Source: Arachnopeziza araneosa
Lineage: Eukaryota; Ascomycota; Leotiomycetes; Helotiales; Arachnopezizaceae
DNA length: 64,000 bases
NCBI GenBank assembly: GCA_003988855.1
Contig: QYAI01000097.1
Location: 310,001 to 374,000, forward strand
Direction: 5' to 3'
The translations under genes and the position numbers were made by a program. Shown piece by piece: positions 22,208 through 33,851 of the stretch (its first letter is position 1; each line of letters opens with the position of its first letter). The notes beneath the pieces were generated by a model, which was not told the DNA's origin, made no database searches, and saw nothing but the letters and a program-made list of their open reading frames with translations.

Positions 22208-23651
22208 GTACTTTACTAATTTGAGACAGTCGAGTTAGATATGGTCACTCCGTGAAGTTTTATCTGGGTGAGGACAAGGCTTATGCCGAAAGTTTACAAA
22301 AGATAGATATTCATTGAAACGTTGCAATCAATTGGGGGTTTTGGATGAAGCTAGAAGGTTGAAGGGCTGATACTAACATGAGAAATGAAACTGGAGTGCA
22401 GCTAGTTGTAGTGTATTTCTTACCAACAATAAAAACTTTAGGAGAATTTTACCTGGGTTCCAAAAGATGTTTCGATGAAATCCTTATCGAAGAATGATGT
22501 GAAACAGTGGTAGATTGTTGGACAAAGTCATGGCGATAAAAAAAATGAAGACTTCTTTCTCAGAATTGTGTCTTCTAGTGTATTATGAAGGATGTAAAGT
22601 CACAGTAATAGATTATACAATTCAATTTTTAGATCCATGGGCGGGTCTTTGCTTCTGTACCAGTTCTGCCTGTGCCAAAAGGGTCATTCTAAGAAGAGCA
22701 TATCTTCCTAAATATTAAGCACAGAAACTCAATACTAGCGTTAGCGTTCCAAAAACTCCTGTTCTCTAGTATCGTCTTGAAGCATAAAATTCCACGTCTG
22801 TCCTAAAATAGACCCTGCCACAGCAACGAGTCACTTTACCTACTATGCTGATCTTTCTCAGCGGCGTGACAGATGAAGAAACCCAAAGCATCTTCAGAAA
22901 GAGAGGCCTTCTTCTAAATTTACAGCTTCTCCTGGAGGGAATATGGAGGATATTATTCTTAATCCAGATTCGTGTTTTGGGCCGGCGTAGGCTCCGGGAC
23001 AACTAAACCGGCCTGCTCACTTTCTAAGCCAGCTTCTGATCAAAAAGTCTACTTCAGATGCATTAATAGACGAAACTGAGGTCACTTTCACATCAGAACA
23101 AACTGTAATTCCGGAAGCTACTCATAATTCTCTTGACTCAAGCGCCACTGAAAGTCAGTATAGTTCTACTCCGCGCAGCCTCACTTACCTAAGACCTATC
23201 CACAAAGCTACTCGGGGGTTTTCTCATCTGAAAAGTCGAATAGAAAGATTGTGACTGCTGATAGTGCGGACATGATCATGGCGAGCTGGTAGATTAGGGC
23301 AGGGGATATTCTTAGTGGGAACGTGAAAGGGTTCCATCATGTCTCAGCGACTCTGTGGATATCTAATATGAGATCTAGCTGGCTAGGCGAGTGAGGACTT
23401 AGTCATGGCTGCGGTCTTGTAGCGAGAAAGAAAATTAATTATTGATTGATCTTGACACATTTGAATCAATGAATTGCCTACTTCATATTCTCTCACACAT
23501 ATCTAATCTTTGAAATTATTGTTACGTGAAATATCAATTCATTAAGTAGCCTCGCCGTTGTGACATGACTTGCTCATTGAAAAACATAGTGTAGTCCTAG
23601 TTGTGTAATATGTATAGATATAGCAGACAAAGGATAGTTATTTCTTGTCCC
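22208..23651. other. intergenic with a possible exon relic
   Basis: 1.4 kb. An open stretch at about 22990-23257 (+) reads as serine/threonine-rich coding-like sequence without a start or a family match; it may be a gene relic. The rest is AT-rich and shows nothing. Confidence 0.35.
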
Positions 23652-24530
23652 TCATTCACTCCGAGGGTTTTTGGTTTTCCCATGCTTCTTTTGTTTTATC
23701 TTCTCAAACACCTTTGAACCGACAAAAATTGCCAAGAATGCCGCCACCGACGTAGCAAAGATCACAATGGGCATAATCTCATACCAATGTAAAGGTCGTG
23801 GTGGACGGGGAGGCATTGGTCCCCCACTCTTCTGACTGGAATCATCAGAGTTATCATTCTGTACGACCTTCAAAGCTTCTTTGCTCGAGACCTGACACGC
23901 CGCTGCCAACCAGTCCGCTAGAGTAGAGTTATCCTTAGTGCTGCACCCCTCTGTGCACCCGTATAGAGCCTCGTGGGAGCAGAAACAATTTCGGGACTCG
24001 CTGGTGCAGCCGTAGTTGATGGTCTGGGTTCGGAGACAGCCTAGCGCGCACTTGGGCACGTATTTCCTGACGGAGTCGACAACGAAGCTGTATGAGACTG
24101 TGGGGTCGACGTCGGGACACGTTTGGCTGAACCAGTTCTCGAGCAAGATCACATTGTACCAGGAGCAAGGGTGGAAAGCGCATTGGTAGGGTGTGGCGAG
24201 GTTACAATAACAGTCGAGGCTCACCGTGGAGCAGTTGTTACCTCCGCCGGATGGACAAGGTGATGGATAGGTCGTGGGACATGGGTACGAAGTCGTGATG
24301 GGATAGACGCAGTTGGAGATTCCGCAGGTCGGCATTGATGAGAAGTCTACTGTGGGAGTGGGAACAGGAGAGGGAGTTGAAGCGGGTTCTTGGCGTGCTT
24401 GAGCCGCATGGAGTTGCTGGCGGCCGGGGATACCGTCAACCACTTGCGCCATGGCCATGACACCATTTGGGAGCATTGTAGTGAGAGTGACCACAGCAAG
24501 AAAGAATAGGCGTATCGGTCGGGAAGCCAT
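23652..24530 (-). CDS. CFEM-like cysteine-rich membrane protein
   Basis: Intronless, 292 residues. It has a signal peptide (about 1-26, hydrophobic LFFLAVVTLTTMLPNGVMA) and a proline/threonine-rich linker. Two cysteine-rich modules follow (about 69-140 and 155-212), with CFEM-like spacing such as DCYCNLATPYQC and NCFCSHEALYGC. One membrane segment lies near the C-terminus (about 251-271, IMPIVIFATSVAAFLAIFVG), then a lysine-rich cytosolic tail. CFEM proteins sit at the fungal surface and serve in haem uptake, adhesion or sensing; the tandem module and single-pass anchor suggest a receptor or surface protein rather than a secreted one. It is divergent from the multi-pass membrane protein at 25217, sharing a 0.7-kb promoter region. 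The CFEM call is by cysteine pattern only. Confidence 0.72.
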   Translation of the reverse strand: MASRPIRLFFLAVVTLTTMLPNGVMAMAQVVDGIPGRQQLHAAQARQEPASTPSPVPTPTVDFSSMPTCGISNCVYPITTSYPCPTTYPSPCPSGGGNNCSTVSLDCYCNLATPYQCAFHPCSWYNVILLENWFSQTCPDVDPTVSYSFVVDSVRKYVPKCALGCLRTQTINYGCTSESRNCFCSHEALYGCTEGCSTKDNSTLADWLAAACQVSSKEALKVVQNDNSDDSSQKSGGPMPPRPPRPLHWYEIMPIVIFATSVAAFLAIFVGSKVFEKIKQKKHGKTKNPRSE

Positions 24531-25216
24531 CCGTTCTGGATTTTCTCAGGAGTGTTCTTGAACCAAGAGATATCATAGATATGGTAAGTCAGTTGATGGC
24601 GGACCTTGACATGATATAATATGTCCTCTTATGCCGCAGTCCGTAACACAACTCAATCCTGTGTTCTCGTCCATGGCGTGTCATTTCTGCATTTCAGCCT
24701 TAAACAGAGGCTCTGCTTCGGTTGGCCAGCCCCAAGAGCACTCTTATCGTGTTATTCGTTGAAGAGAGCGATTGTTATCAAGCAAGGTTGCAGTGCATGC
24801 AGGTGTGTTAGATACGCTAGTCGGTGGTAAGGGCTAAGTGCACTCTTTCAGGCCTTCAAGCGAGTTGTGGCTGATTGTCGCAAGCTGAGTCCAACAACTG
24901 TAACGAATCATGGAATTTCCATCCGCTGCGTGGCTGGAAATATGTATTACTCATTTTCAGCTGGTGCCGGATTTGGAGACTCCTCCGGATCGACATGCAG
25001 GACGGAAATGCCGAGTATGCGGAGCAGAGTGTTGTGTTGTCTCCAACTGGGAGCCTCATCGTCGCGCCTGTTGGGTGGATGGTACTTGCCGAAAGATTAC
25101 CTCTATCATATTCGTCCCAAGACCCCGAGCTGATCTCTTCTTGGTTGTTCTTTGTTATCCATCACACTTTACACATTGCACGAACTCGAGCAGACCTACT
25201 TACTTTTATTCTCACC
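24531..25216. promoter_or_regulatory. divergent promoter region
   Basis: Between the starts of the CFEM-like gene and the multi-pass membrane protein gene. Open frames from 24867 run into the latter, but lack a signal or good start, so I treat this stretch as promoter and leader. Confidence 0.4.
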
Positions 25217-27040
25217 ATGTGGTCAGAGGTGCCTGGACAAACCAAGCAGTCCTCTGGCAATACCCCAACAAGAAAGAAGCGATGGAATACTCCTATTCTG
25301 TTTCACGGTCTTAAGTTGACTAGGTATTCTTTCGCCTTGGTCATCGTTGCCATTACCCTCAGCCCAGCATCCGCAGCAGACTTTGGCGTTTGTTGCATGA
25401 GGGCCGCTCGCGAACAGTTCGGCACCACCATCCTCGACGTGCCATGGACTGTCTGCGGCGTCGATCCAGCATTTGACTTTACCAAAGACACGCCTCTGGA
25501 CTCGGTCAAAGCAACGCTAGGATGGTGCAAGAAGAATTGCGCGGGGTTTCAGGCAAGCTCGACTTCAGAATGGCTCAATCCGCTTGCCACATGGGTGATT
25601 CCCGCATTCACGCTACTCATCTTATGTTCTATTGGCGAGCAGGACAAGAAAAAGACGAACGATGTGCTGTTCGGCGGAATCTATTATTGGGTGTTGGAGT
25701 ATCTTGCGATTATTGGGGATCCCGTTAGTGCGATGAGTGGCGCGTTCGCGGAGTTGTGGGTAGATGCGTGGTTGGCAGGGAAGACAACAGTCAAAGGAAA
25801 TCGTGCCGGAGAGGAGGAAGGCAAGGCGGCTTTTAAGGAGACTATGGTTGGGTTGGCCATGATCGCCATCCAGACTAAGTTTATTGATCTTTCTATCACC
25901 CACAATACGACGTCAGGACAAGAAGGTGAAGATGGCGAAGAAGGAGAAGAAGGTGGGAGAACTAACCATCAACTGGAGGTAGCAGGTCCACAACAGGAGA
26001 TCAGTCTGTTGCCTATTGAAAACGCCAACGCGGAGAAGAGTGGTATTATTTCAACCTCTAGCAATCACCACTCTACCACCAAATCCCACTTCAAGCCCAC
26101 CACTATCCCCAATCTCAAACGCCCCATCACTACCGTTCTAAAATCCCGCATCGATTTTATCAACGGCATCACCCTACCCGTCGTGCTCGTGCTCGCCACC
26201 ACCGCATCCGTCTTCTACAATGCCTATCAGACCCTCGGGGACAACGACACGGCCCACGGCCTCGCCTTCGGGATCTGGTACGCGTGGGTCATCGTGCTAG
26301 CCGTCGTGAGCAACTCGGCCGTGGCGAGCGTGAACCCCGGAGTGGCGGCCGCAGCCGTTGGGGATCTCCTGCCATTGTCACCAAGAACGGTACCGCTGCG
26401 GAATCGGATGCGGAACACAAAGGAGTGGCAGGATTGGGCGGTGGGAATTCTGGGCGAGGAAGAAGCGTCTGGATCGGTGCATTTCTTCTCGCGGTATCTC
26501 CTTGGAATTTTATTTGCGTGGGTGGTAGTGGCATTTTTCTGTGCCTGCGCTGCAGCGATATCATATAATACGCCGACGGTGGGAATTGGGTGTCGATCAT
26601 TTAGCTTCATCTTGTATGCGTCATTATCGGGAGTCACGGCGCTACTTATGATGCTGCGAGACTGGAACGACCGGAACGAATATATTCAAGGGGCAGATAG
26701 ATCAAAGATCAAGACCACGAAGACCAAGACCCAGATCCAGTCAGCGAGGTATCTCAGATGGATTTATGGTTGCCTCGTTAGCTTGAACACGCTTGTCCTA
26801 GTCCTCAGTACTCTTGCTCAGCTGATTGGCCTATACCGGAGCTGTATTTGCAATCATTTCGGGCCGTCGTCTAGTCTATTGGAGTTGGCCACGGGCACAA
26901 AGCAGTCTGTCGATCTTGCACGTCGAACATGGATACCAGTTGGTTTTGTGGCGTATACGTTTGTATGGCTGGTATGTGGAGTCGTGGTTGTGTTCCGGAC
27001 ATATATCTCATCACGCATCAAGAAGTTCTTAGACGAGTAA
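25217..27040 (+). CDS. Multi-pass membrane protein, unknown function
   Basis: I choose ATG 25217 (context CTCACCATG), giving 607 residues; the frame is open further 5' to 24875, but that part is not protein-like. An N-terminal hydrophobic segment ends in ALSPASA-like residues (TLSPASAADFGVCC), suggesting a signal peptide or anchor. A lumenal cysteine-bearing stretch follows (CCMRAAREQF, DVPWTVCGVD, WCKKNCAGF), then several membrane segments (WVIPAFTLLILCSIG, LPVVLVLATTASVFY, YAWVIVLAVVSNSAV, YLLGILFAWVVVAFFCAC, FILYASLSGVTALLM, CLVSLNTLVLVLSTL, VAYTFVWLVCGVVVVF). A charged acidic loop separates the halves. It resembles uncharacterised fungal membrane proteins; no transporter motif is visible. 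Divergent from the CFEM-like gene, so a shared surface role is possible. Confidence 0.75.
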   Translation: MWSEVPGQTKQSSGNTPTRKKRWNTPILFHGLKLTRYSFALVIVAITLSPASAADFGVCCMRAAREQFGTTILDVPWTVCGVDPAFDFTKDTPLDSVKATLGWCKKNCAGFQASSTSEWLNPLATWVIPAFTLLILCSIGEQDKKKTNDVLFGGIYYWVLEYLAIIGDPVSAMSGAFAELWVDAWLAGKTTVKGNRAGEEEGKAAFKETMVGLAMIAIQTKFIDLSITHNTTSGQEGEDGEEGEEGGRTNHQLEVAGPQQEISLLPIENANAEKSGIISTSSNHHSTTKSHFKPTTIPNLKRPITTVLKSRIDFINGITLPVVLVLATTASVFYNAYQTLGDNDTAHGLAFGIWYAWVIVLAVVSNSAVASVNPGVAAAAVGDLLPLSPRTVPLRNRMRNTKEWQDWAVGILGEEEASGSVHFFSRYLLGILFAWVVVAFFCACAAAISYNTPTVGIGCRSFSFILYASLSGVTALLMMLRDWNDRNEYIQGADRSKIKTTKTKTQIQSARYLRWIYGCLVSLNTLVLVLSTLAQLIGLYRSCICNHFGPSSSLLELATGTKQSVDLARRTWIPVGFVAYTFVWLVCGVVVVFRTYISSRIKKFLDE

Positions 27041-29356
27041 GGGGTTTTGCTAGTGGTGAAGTAGCTTCTGTTATTCTTCAGCATATGATCTATCTGTGGG
27101 TAATCTAAGCGATCCGTAAAGTAGATAGATTGAACTACACGGGAGATTAGGGACAAAGAGTCGTACCTCTCGTGCTAAGCCAAAGATATAGGTATGCTGT
27201 TAATTTACTCTGCTGCCGATCATTAACGAGTGCTCTTTACTTCTCGATCCTTCTTCTCCAGACCAAATAGTGTACCCGCAAAGCCAAACAGATCTGAGAA
27301 GCTTTCACCGCACACTCATATACATTCGTCAATCTATCTTTAGAGAGTACCTAGGTAGACAGGGACTCTGCTAGTGAAAATAGCCCAAGCTTGTGTTCTT
27401 GCGAGAAGCGAAGACTAAGGAGAGAGGTGCAGTTCTTGGTAAATAGGGAAGAGCTGAGTGCTCGCTGGATGGATAATGCTAGGCTTTGAGAGACGGTTGC
27501 TGACGGGCTCTCGCCAGCAGTTGTTCGTGTTTTGACGGCAAAAATGCCGACGGAGTCTAAGTAATTGATTACATTTTGTTAGACCTCTGCAGAGAGCACC
27601 TCGAGGGACATTAGGACTGCGATATGTTGATATTCGACGTGAGACTGAGCAGCTGTCGTTTGAATATAGGTGTGAACTGTGTTGGCTTAGCGACTCCGAA
27701 GGCTTGCAGTCAGCAAATGCCAAGGTTTATTTTTCAGGGCGTTTCCTCACGAAAATCAAAACGAAATTCGGGAGACGGTTCCCGCCAACGCCATTACTTG
27801 AATTCTAGAATCAAATCGTACCATGCTTGTAAATAATATTAAAAGATTCATCTAATTCTTTCTTAAATATTTAAAGTATTATAAAGTATTTTGTGAAATG
27901 GTTAGTAAAGCGCAAAATTGAAATGGTGACCTCGCTTAGACCTTCTGTCGCGTGACTAGAAAGGCGGAGATGAACCGCTTCTCGAAGAATGCGCACCTGG
28001 CATGTGAATAATCTTTAAAATATAATTGCGCGACGGACAAATATTTTGACCTGAAGTTGTCAACATGTCTCTCTCTCCTAGTAAACTTCGCTTTACCGAC
28101 CAGCGCGATGTGTACGGACTACAAGCGCTGCTTCCTTCGCTACCTGACCAGGGCAGCTCCTCAAAGTCTCTCGATACAGACATGAGCTCCTCAATGCTTT
28201 GCAAGACCAAGCGCAGCTTGAGAATCGCTCCAATGTAAATATTAGCTAACGACGATTTTTTAGGCTAAGAGAGACTGACAATAGCAAAGGAGAGCTGGGC
28301 TTGGTGCTACTGTAGTTCCTTTTGAAGCGAGATACTGGTGCTTCGTAAAGATATATTCCGACATTCAGGATCCTGAGAAGCCTTGAGAACAGCGCCTGCA
28401 TCACCATGATCAGTACTTATTTTAGAAGACAGCTCGTTAAGTGCAGACAATGTTGCATGCAATGGAGCGGGAGAGACCGCGCGGCTGGAAATCGGTGGTG
28501 GAGACATAATAAGCAAAGATTTATTAATAGAATTATGAAGAAAGCAAGTGATTCTAGCGTGAAAAGTAATTTGCTGCAGAGATATATTTACGAATTAGGG
28601 AGAAATCAGGAAGATCGTGAAGGCGTAAGCCCGATCCAGCGAGCAGGCTCGATTGACATCTTCATAATCTGCCTAAGCGGACCTATCAGGCGGGCCTGGC
28701 TCACTAGAAATCATGAACTGGACTATCCAATAATAGACAGGTCCTCATAATAGCCAGGACCCCCACTGGGCTTTAGTGGGTGGGTGGAGCGGATGCCGCG
28801 TCCCGGAGCCCGGACGCGATTCTTCCAGCACGCGTACATATAGATCTAAATAACAGCATCTCAGCCATCGATCCAACTAGCTACCTGGGCCAACATGGTC
28901 TAGGGGATCTTTACGGGGCCTCGGGGGCATTTACAAACGTAGGTGCCCCCAACTAGGGCCCCAAACGCAAGAGGGGTTTGAGCCCCCTCCCATTTTTTTT
29001 AAAAAATCTTTTCCTTCTTTCGATCCCATCTAGGAGTCGTCTTCTTTCTTTCCCCTCCCTTCTGATTCACATCTTGGGATCGTTTATTTATCCTTCTTTT
29101 TTTGGGCAGAGGGATTCTTGGTGTGTGGCAGGCAGGCGCGAGAGTTAAGCGAGGTCGCGAGAGAGTAAATAAAAGGAAACACGTTCCCGGACCCGGACCC
29201 GGGTCCAGGTCGCGCTAGGCGTCCCATCCATTAGAAGCACTGGATATCAAAATGCAGGGTCTACTCAGAGGTGAATATTTTAAGCCCGAGAACTTCAATA
29301 TTAGAAAGTCTTTAGATAGCGGAAACTAGGGCTAAGGTTCCGGCTAGTACGCAAAG
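27041..29356. other. long intergenic region
   Basis: 2.3 kb with no firm gene. A 57-residue frame from ATG 28065 (+, to 28238) looks mildly coding-like but has no recognised motif. The part 28740-29230 is GC-rich with short repeats and homopolymer runs. Nothing else was seen. Confidence 0.4.
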
Positions 29357-32300
29357 TTATAAAACCCAGTTCTGACGCCCATGGTTATCTTTCCCGTCGT
29401 CTACCGCCTTTCTTTTCCGTGGATGTCGAACCTTTTGTCTTTTCTTCACTTCTAGAATTTCTATAAGCTCTCTGGTACCAGGACAATCGTATCCGCTGAA
29501 CACATCTGCCACGATGGCAGTGACGGAGTGGTGGTACGGATGAGTATCCTCCTTATCCCATGCGTCAGCATCGAAACCTCGTTTTTGAGGTGCCCGAGGG
29601 TCTGGTCGTAAGTGATCTCTCGCACTCTTTTCAGAATCCGGGCTCGGTTTGTCATTTAGGCCAATACCCCTGTGAAAATCACGAGGGTCGTCCAGACAGC
29701 AGGCATAGGGATCGGCACCGTGGAGTAGCATGGTTATGAACACATCCAAACAATACCCTAGTTTTGACCCTTGATACAAGAAGTCTTTGTGAGTATGGAT
29801 TTGGTGCAAGGCATATTCCCAAATTGTATAGCCCTGGAACCATTCGTTTGGGTCTAAACCGTGATGAAGAAGTTGGTTGAGCGCCTCGACATCGAGTGTG
29901 AGATGGGCCGAGGCATTCTCACGCTCCCATAATGCCCAGTTGTGGAACGAGATTGTGTATGCGATCAGAGGAAGGCCTGGACGCTTCAATAAGTTGGAAA
30001 ATGGAAGAGGCACCTTACACTGTAGAGACCGGGAAGCCGGTGAAGTACTGCGTGTTTCTCGGTCGGTGATAATCCAGATTAGGCCAAGTTGAACGGCGAT
30101 TGAATCGAGGTCGTCAGCCCATTCTGGTCGCGGCCCCTTCCACTCTGGGTCTCCTCGAGACCAATGTGGGTCTCCACCGTGTTCCTCCCAGCGCAGATTT
30201 AGAATCCGGACATACTCTCTCATCACCTGGATGACTGATTCAGAAGGAGTTGTTTGGAGATCTCTGATTCTTTCTAGGAAAGCGACACCGGTTTGGTAGA
30301 CATCATCAGGCGACCGGAGTTTTAACTTAACCAAAGAAGCCAACAAAATGGCCATGTGGGGATCAAACCCAGTCTTCAATGTTGACATCGTCATCCGACT
30401 CCAGTTCTTTGGTTGTTCTAGGAAGTCTCTCGCTGTTCGATGCAAATAAGAAATCAAGTAGACTCCATGGCCTTTAGTCGAAAGTGTTTGTACTTCGGTT
30501 GCCAACCCAATCTCTTGTGAAGAAAAAGTAGCTGGGGTAGAATCTTGAAATGGTAAGCCAAGTGTTTCTTCCGGTGGAGAGGGAATAGTTGGAGCTGAGT
30601 TTTGACAGTCCGTTGGGTCAGGAGCTTCTTCTATCAAACTAAGAGGTGCTTGTACGGTTGTTTTGGCGTACTTTGCCAGGGCGACGTCCCGCTCATGTAA
30701 CAGACCAAGTTGGGAATTTCCAACAATATCTTGCCTCAGGATAAGCGTCATCTTTATCCATTGTAACACCTCTCCACCATATTCCTCACTTAGCCATAGC
30801 GCAGTGAAATATATCCAGTCTTCAAAGGCGTAGGGATCGCTTGCCTTAGGCAACGTGATAGAAAATGAATTCCCACACCTGAGGAAGAATTTTGCGCCCA
30901 TATGTGAGGCTATGAAGTCCTTGCATGCTGGAGTATTGGTGCTATCTAAGAGCTGCTGAGCGTTCCAAGGTAAAGTTGTCAGCGATGCAAAACGTTCATT
31001 GCTGGTAGCAGTTCTGGCGGCAGATTGCTGCAGGGGACTGTGAGCTGCTTGCTCTGTCGTCTGTGGAGGCTGAACAACCTTGGAAACCCCAAGGCCAGAA
31101 CCACCAGCCTCTAGTCCCTCTGTATCAGGAGAGCTATCGACGTCCGAAGTAGTTTCTAGAAACCCTCTGCATCTGCTGCCGAGCCTTAGTCTCATACTCT
31201 CGGGGTCAAACTCATCTGCAACTACGCGCTTGCCTGCTAGTGATCTCGCAGGCACTACTGGCATTTCAATAGCAGATTGATAAGTTGGGTGAAGGAGGGC
31301 GCAGTATAGGCTGAACAGATCGAGGGTATGGTTGCTTTCTCGAAAGATCTGAAAGATCTTCGACGAATCTTCTTGGTATTCAGGCTCGATGCGGTCCAGT
31401 ATATTGCCAAAAAAGCTTTCCAGGTCGCTGGGCAAAGCGTTCAGTCTTTGTCGAAGGTCCTGCATCCCGTCCCCGCTTCTGAAACCATGTATGAGAGATT
31501 TGACGACCAGGATGACCCAGAGAAAAACACCACTGGCCCTTTGGACAATTTCTGTGATAATCCAGTTTCCACCTCGTGGATTCTTCTGCAGCAGCCGTCT
31601 CATATGTCTGTCACTCCCAAGCTTCTGGTTGACATAGTTCTTGATATCGTCCCAAGTAAGATCCTGCAGCTTAAGGCCCGGGACGTTCAGCAACACGGAT
31701 TGAATCACCGACAGAGGGCGACCAGACACACAGAACTTTGCATGAGGTGATAAGTCGGCGAGCTCAAAGAAGTATTCGGCAATATCTCCAGGGTCGCCTT
31801 CGTATTCGTCTAGGCCATCAATGAAGAAACATATCTTCAGAGACTCATCGGCGAGCTCGACGACACTTTTGAAGGCTCGCTGAAGTCGACCAAGAGACCA
31901 TTGCTCGCGGGTAAGTTCGAGATCGTTTATGTCTCTGTCACGTTTCCATTCCCACTCCTCCCTGAAAACCTTAAGGATGAGGTCTTCCCTCTTGGAAAGG
32001 ACATCATACAGCAGAGTCCGTAGGAGACCAGCATGAGATCTTTGGTCCGGCGTTCCACTGTTCCAAAAATAAAACGCGCCAAGCAAGAGCCCGGCCTGCC
32101 CAGCCCATCTGTTGAGAAGCACGCGGGTGGTAGGATGGTTAACAATGAATCGCATCAATGTTGACTTGCCTGAAGCCGGTTTGCCTTGTATCCAATATAT
32201 CCCAGAAGATTTGATAAGCCATTCGGAAAAGTTATCCCAGGGCTTCTGATGTATCCCTGAATGGTGAAATATCCAATGAAAAGTGGCCTCGTGAGGCGAA

Positions 32301-33241
32301 GAAATGCTCTCGGGGCGGTGGGTCATATTTGCAAATCGCAAACTGTCTAAGATAGAAAGTTTGACTCGCCGCACTCGATCAGCGCGCTTCGTGATGTCCC
32401 GTTCGACGATTTTAGCCGCAGCTTCGCGAGCTTCCTCGAGTAGCCGTCGAGATTCTGCGATCTCAGTGTCCTAATTCGATCTTCTTTCAACTAGAAGTTC
32501 AATGATACGTTGAGCATTGACATCTAGACACCGAAACTGTTTGTCGCGCTTTATATTTTCCAACCCAAGCTTCTCAAATAAGGATCTTTCAATGTTGTCC
32601 AAGCGATCAAAGCGCTGGAAAAAGTCCTGACGGGATGAGTTAGAGTCGAGTAGCCCATCAATCACTGTCTGGGTCTTGTTATCCAGCGACTGAAGTTGGC
32701 TCTTCGTGTGAAGAGACATTGACGCGAAGCTTTCCCTGCGCCGTAACTTCGTCAGTCAAGCTTGAACTTACATCTATATACCGATCTACCTCAGTAGGAG
32801 CAGCACCTCTGTATCAAGCTCTGCCCTCAGGTCTGAAAGTTTCTCCGCCATGCTGTTTATTGCACCTTTCGACCAAACACTCTTAAGAGCTTGACGAAAA
32901 CTTTTCCACTTTCGATGCTTTGACTGGTCCGGCACTATCAGTTGGTGCAAGCGTTGTAGTAGCTCCGTTGATATGGAGCCGCACTCCATGCATATCACTT
33001 GTAGGCGTGAGTTTGTAAGACTACTACCAGAATTCGAGAGCGGCTGGGTTGCGTGTAGCTCCACATTCTTAGCCAGCTCTTTGAGCCGCATAGTGACCGT
33101 TTCGGTCTGCTTGTTCTCTTGCAAGGCTCCATCGGTCGAAAGGTAAAGATCTTTGCTCTTGCAGACAACCACTCTCGCGAAGTCGACGAACTGCACTGCT
33201 GAAGCCGCAACTGAAAGCGCTGACATAGGATCGAGAACCAT
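29357..33241 (-). pseudogene. NACHT STAND (NLR-like) receptor with one in-frame TAG
   Basis: Exons 32790-33241 and 29357-32735 (54-nt intron), 1276 codons if the TAG at 32471-32473 is passed; otherwise a 238-residue product. Order: fungal STAND N-terminal domain (MVLDPMSALSVAASAVQFVD), a coiled helical region, an NTPase with Walker A GKPASGKST and Walker B CFFIDGLDEYEGD plus FCVSGRP sensor, then a C-terminal region with degenerate ankyrin-like units (LLHHGLDPNEW, LLHGADPYACC). Such proteins act in fungal immunity and incompatibility. The TAG lies in an otherwise unbroken helical stretch (LLVERRSN stop DTEIAESRRLLEEA), as if CAG had become TAG. A 51-nt in-frame intron at 32471-32521 (donor GTCAAT, poor) would remove it, so the gene may still be live. 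I call it a candidate pseudogene. Confidence 0.72.
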
Positions 33242-33851
33242 TGTGCGTCTACAAAAGAGCAATTGCTGAGATCATGGGAGAGGTATTTAGATAACTGCGA
33301 TATGGATACAACTCTGAAATAAAATACAAAACATCGCTCAGATAACCAAAAACTGATGCAGAACCACGAACTGCTGCAGCGTAGAACAGTCGGAAGAATC
33401 GAAATGAAGAAGATTTTCTTTGATGCACTCTTCTATCCCCTCGATGTCAAAATTCTGCCTTGCTGCGAGGGTGGCTATGCTAGCATCTTATCGTGGCAAG
33501 GCTCAATTGATGGCATCTGAACGTAGATTGTCGCTGCACAGCCGGCGAGGCTGTACGAGCGAGGTTAAGGTGAAGCGAGGGCGAGTAGCTAGGAATGGAT
33601 AGGATAAGTATGCTGTGATAGGATACTGTTTACAGATACGTATTGGGTGATTATGGATTTGGACTCGATAAGAGCAGTGAGGTGAGGTGAGGAGGGACCT
33701 AAAGACCGTATCGTGCAAGAGTGGGAGGAACCAGCGCCAGACGAGGCGAGGGCAACCTGTATCAAGAGCTACCAGGCTCTGGTCATGATTCTTATTAAAT
33801 ACGCTCTATCAACCCTAAAATAACACTCCCATTCCCGTTCCTCCTAGCACC
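33242..33851. promoter_or_regulatory. divergent intergenic region
   Basis: Between the starts of the STAND gene and the P450 gene; presumably both promoters. A GAGGTGAGG-type purine run lies near 33680. Nothing else was seen. Confidence 0.4.

Noticed and set aside
24875..25216. Longer N-terminus for the multi-pass membrane protein
   Set aside because: The added residues are not protein-like, while ATG 25217 has good context and is followed by an N-terminal hydrophobic segment.
28740..29230. tRNA or rRNA gene in the GC-rich intergenic stretch
   Set aside because: No cloverleaf with A/B boxes or rRNA-like conserved block could be read.
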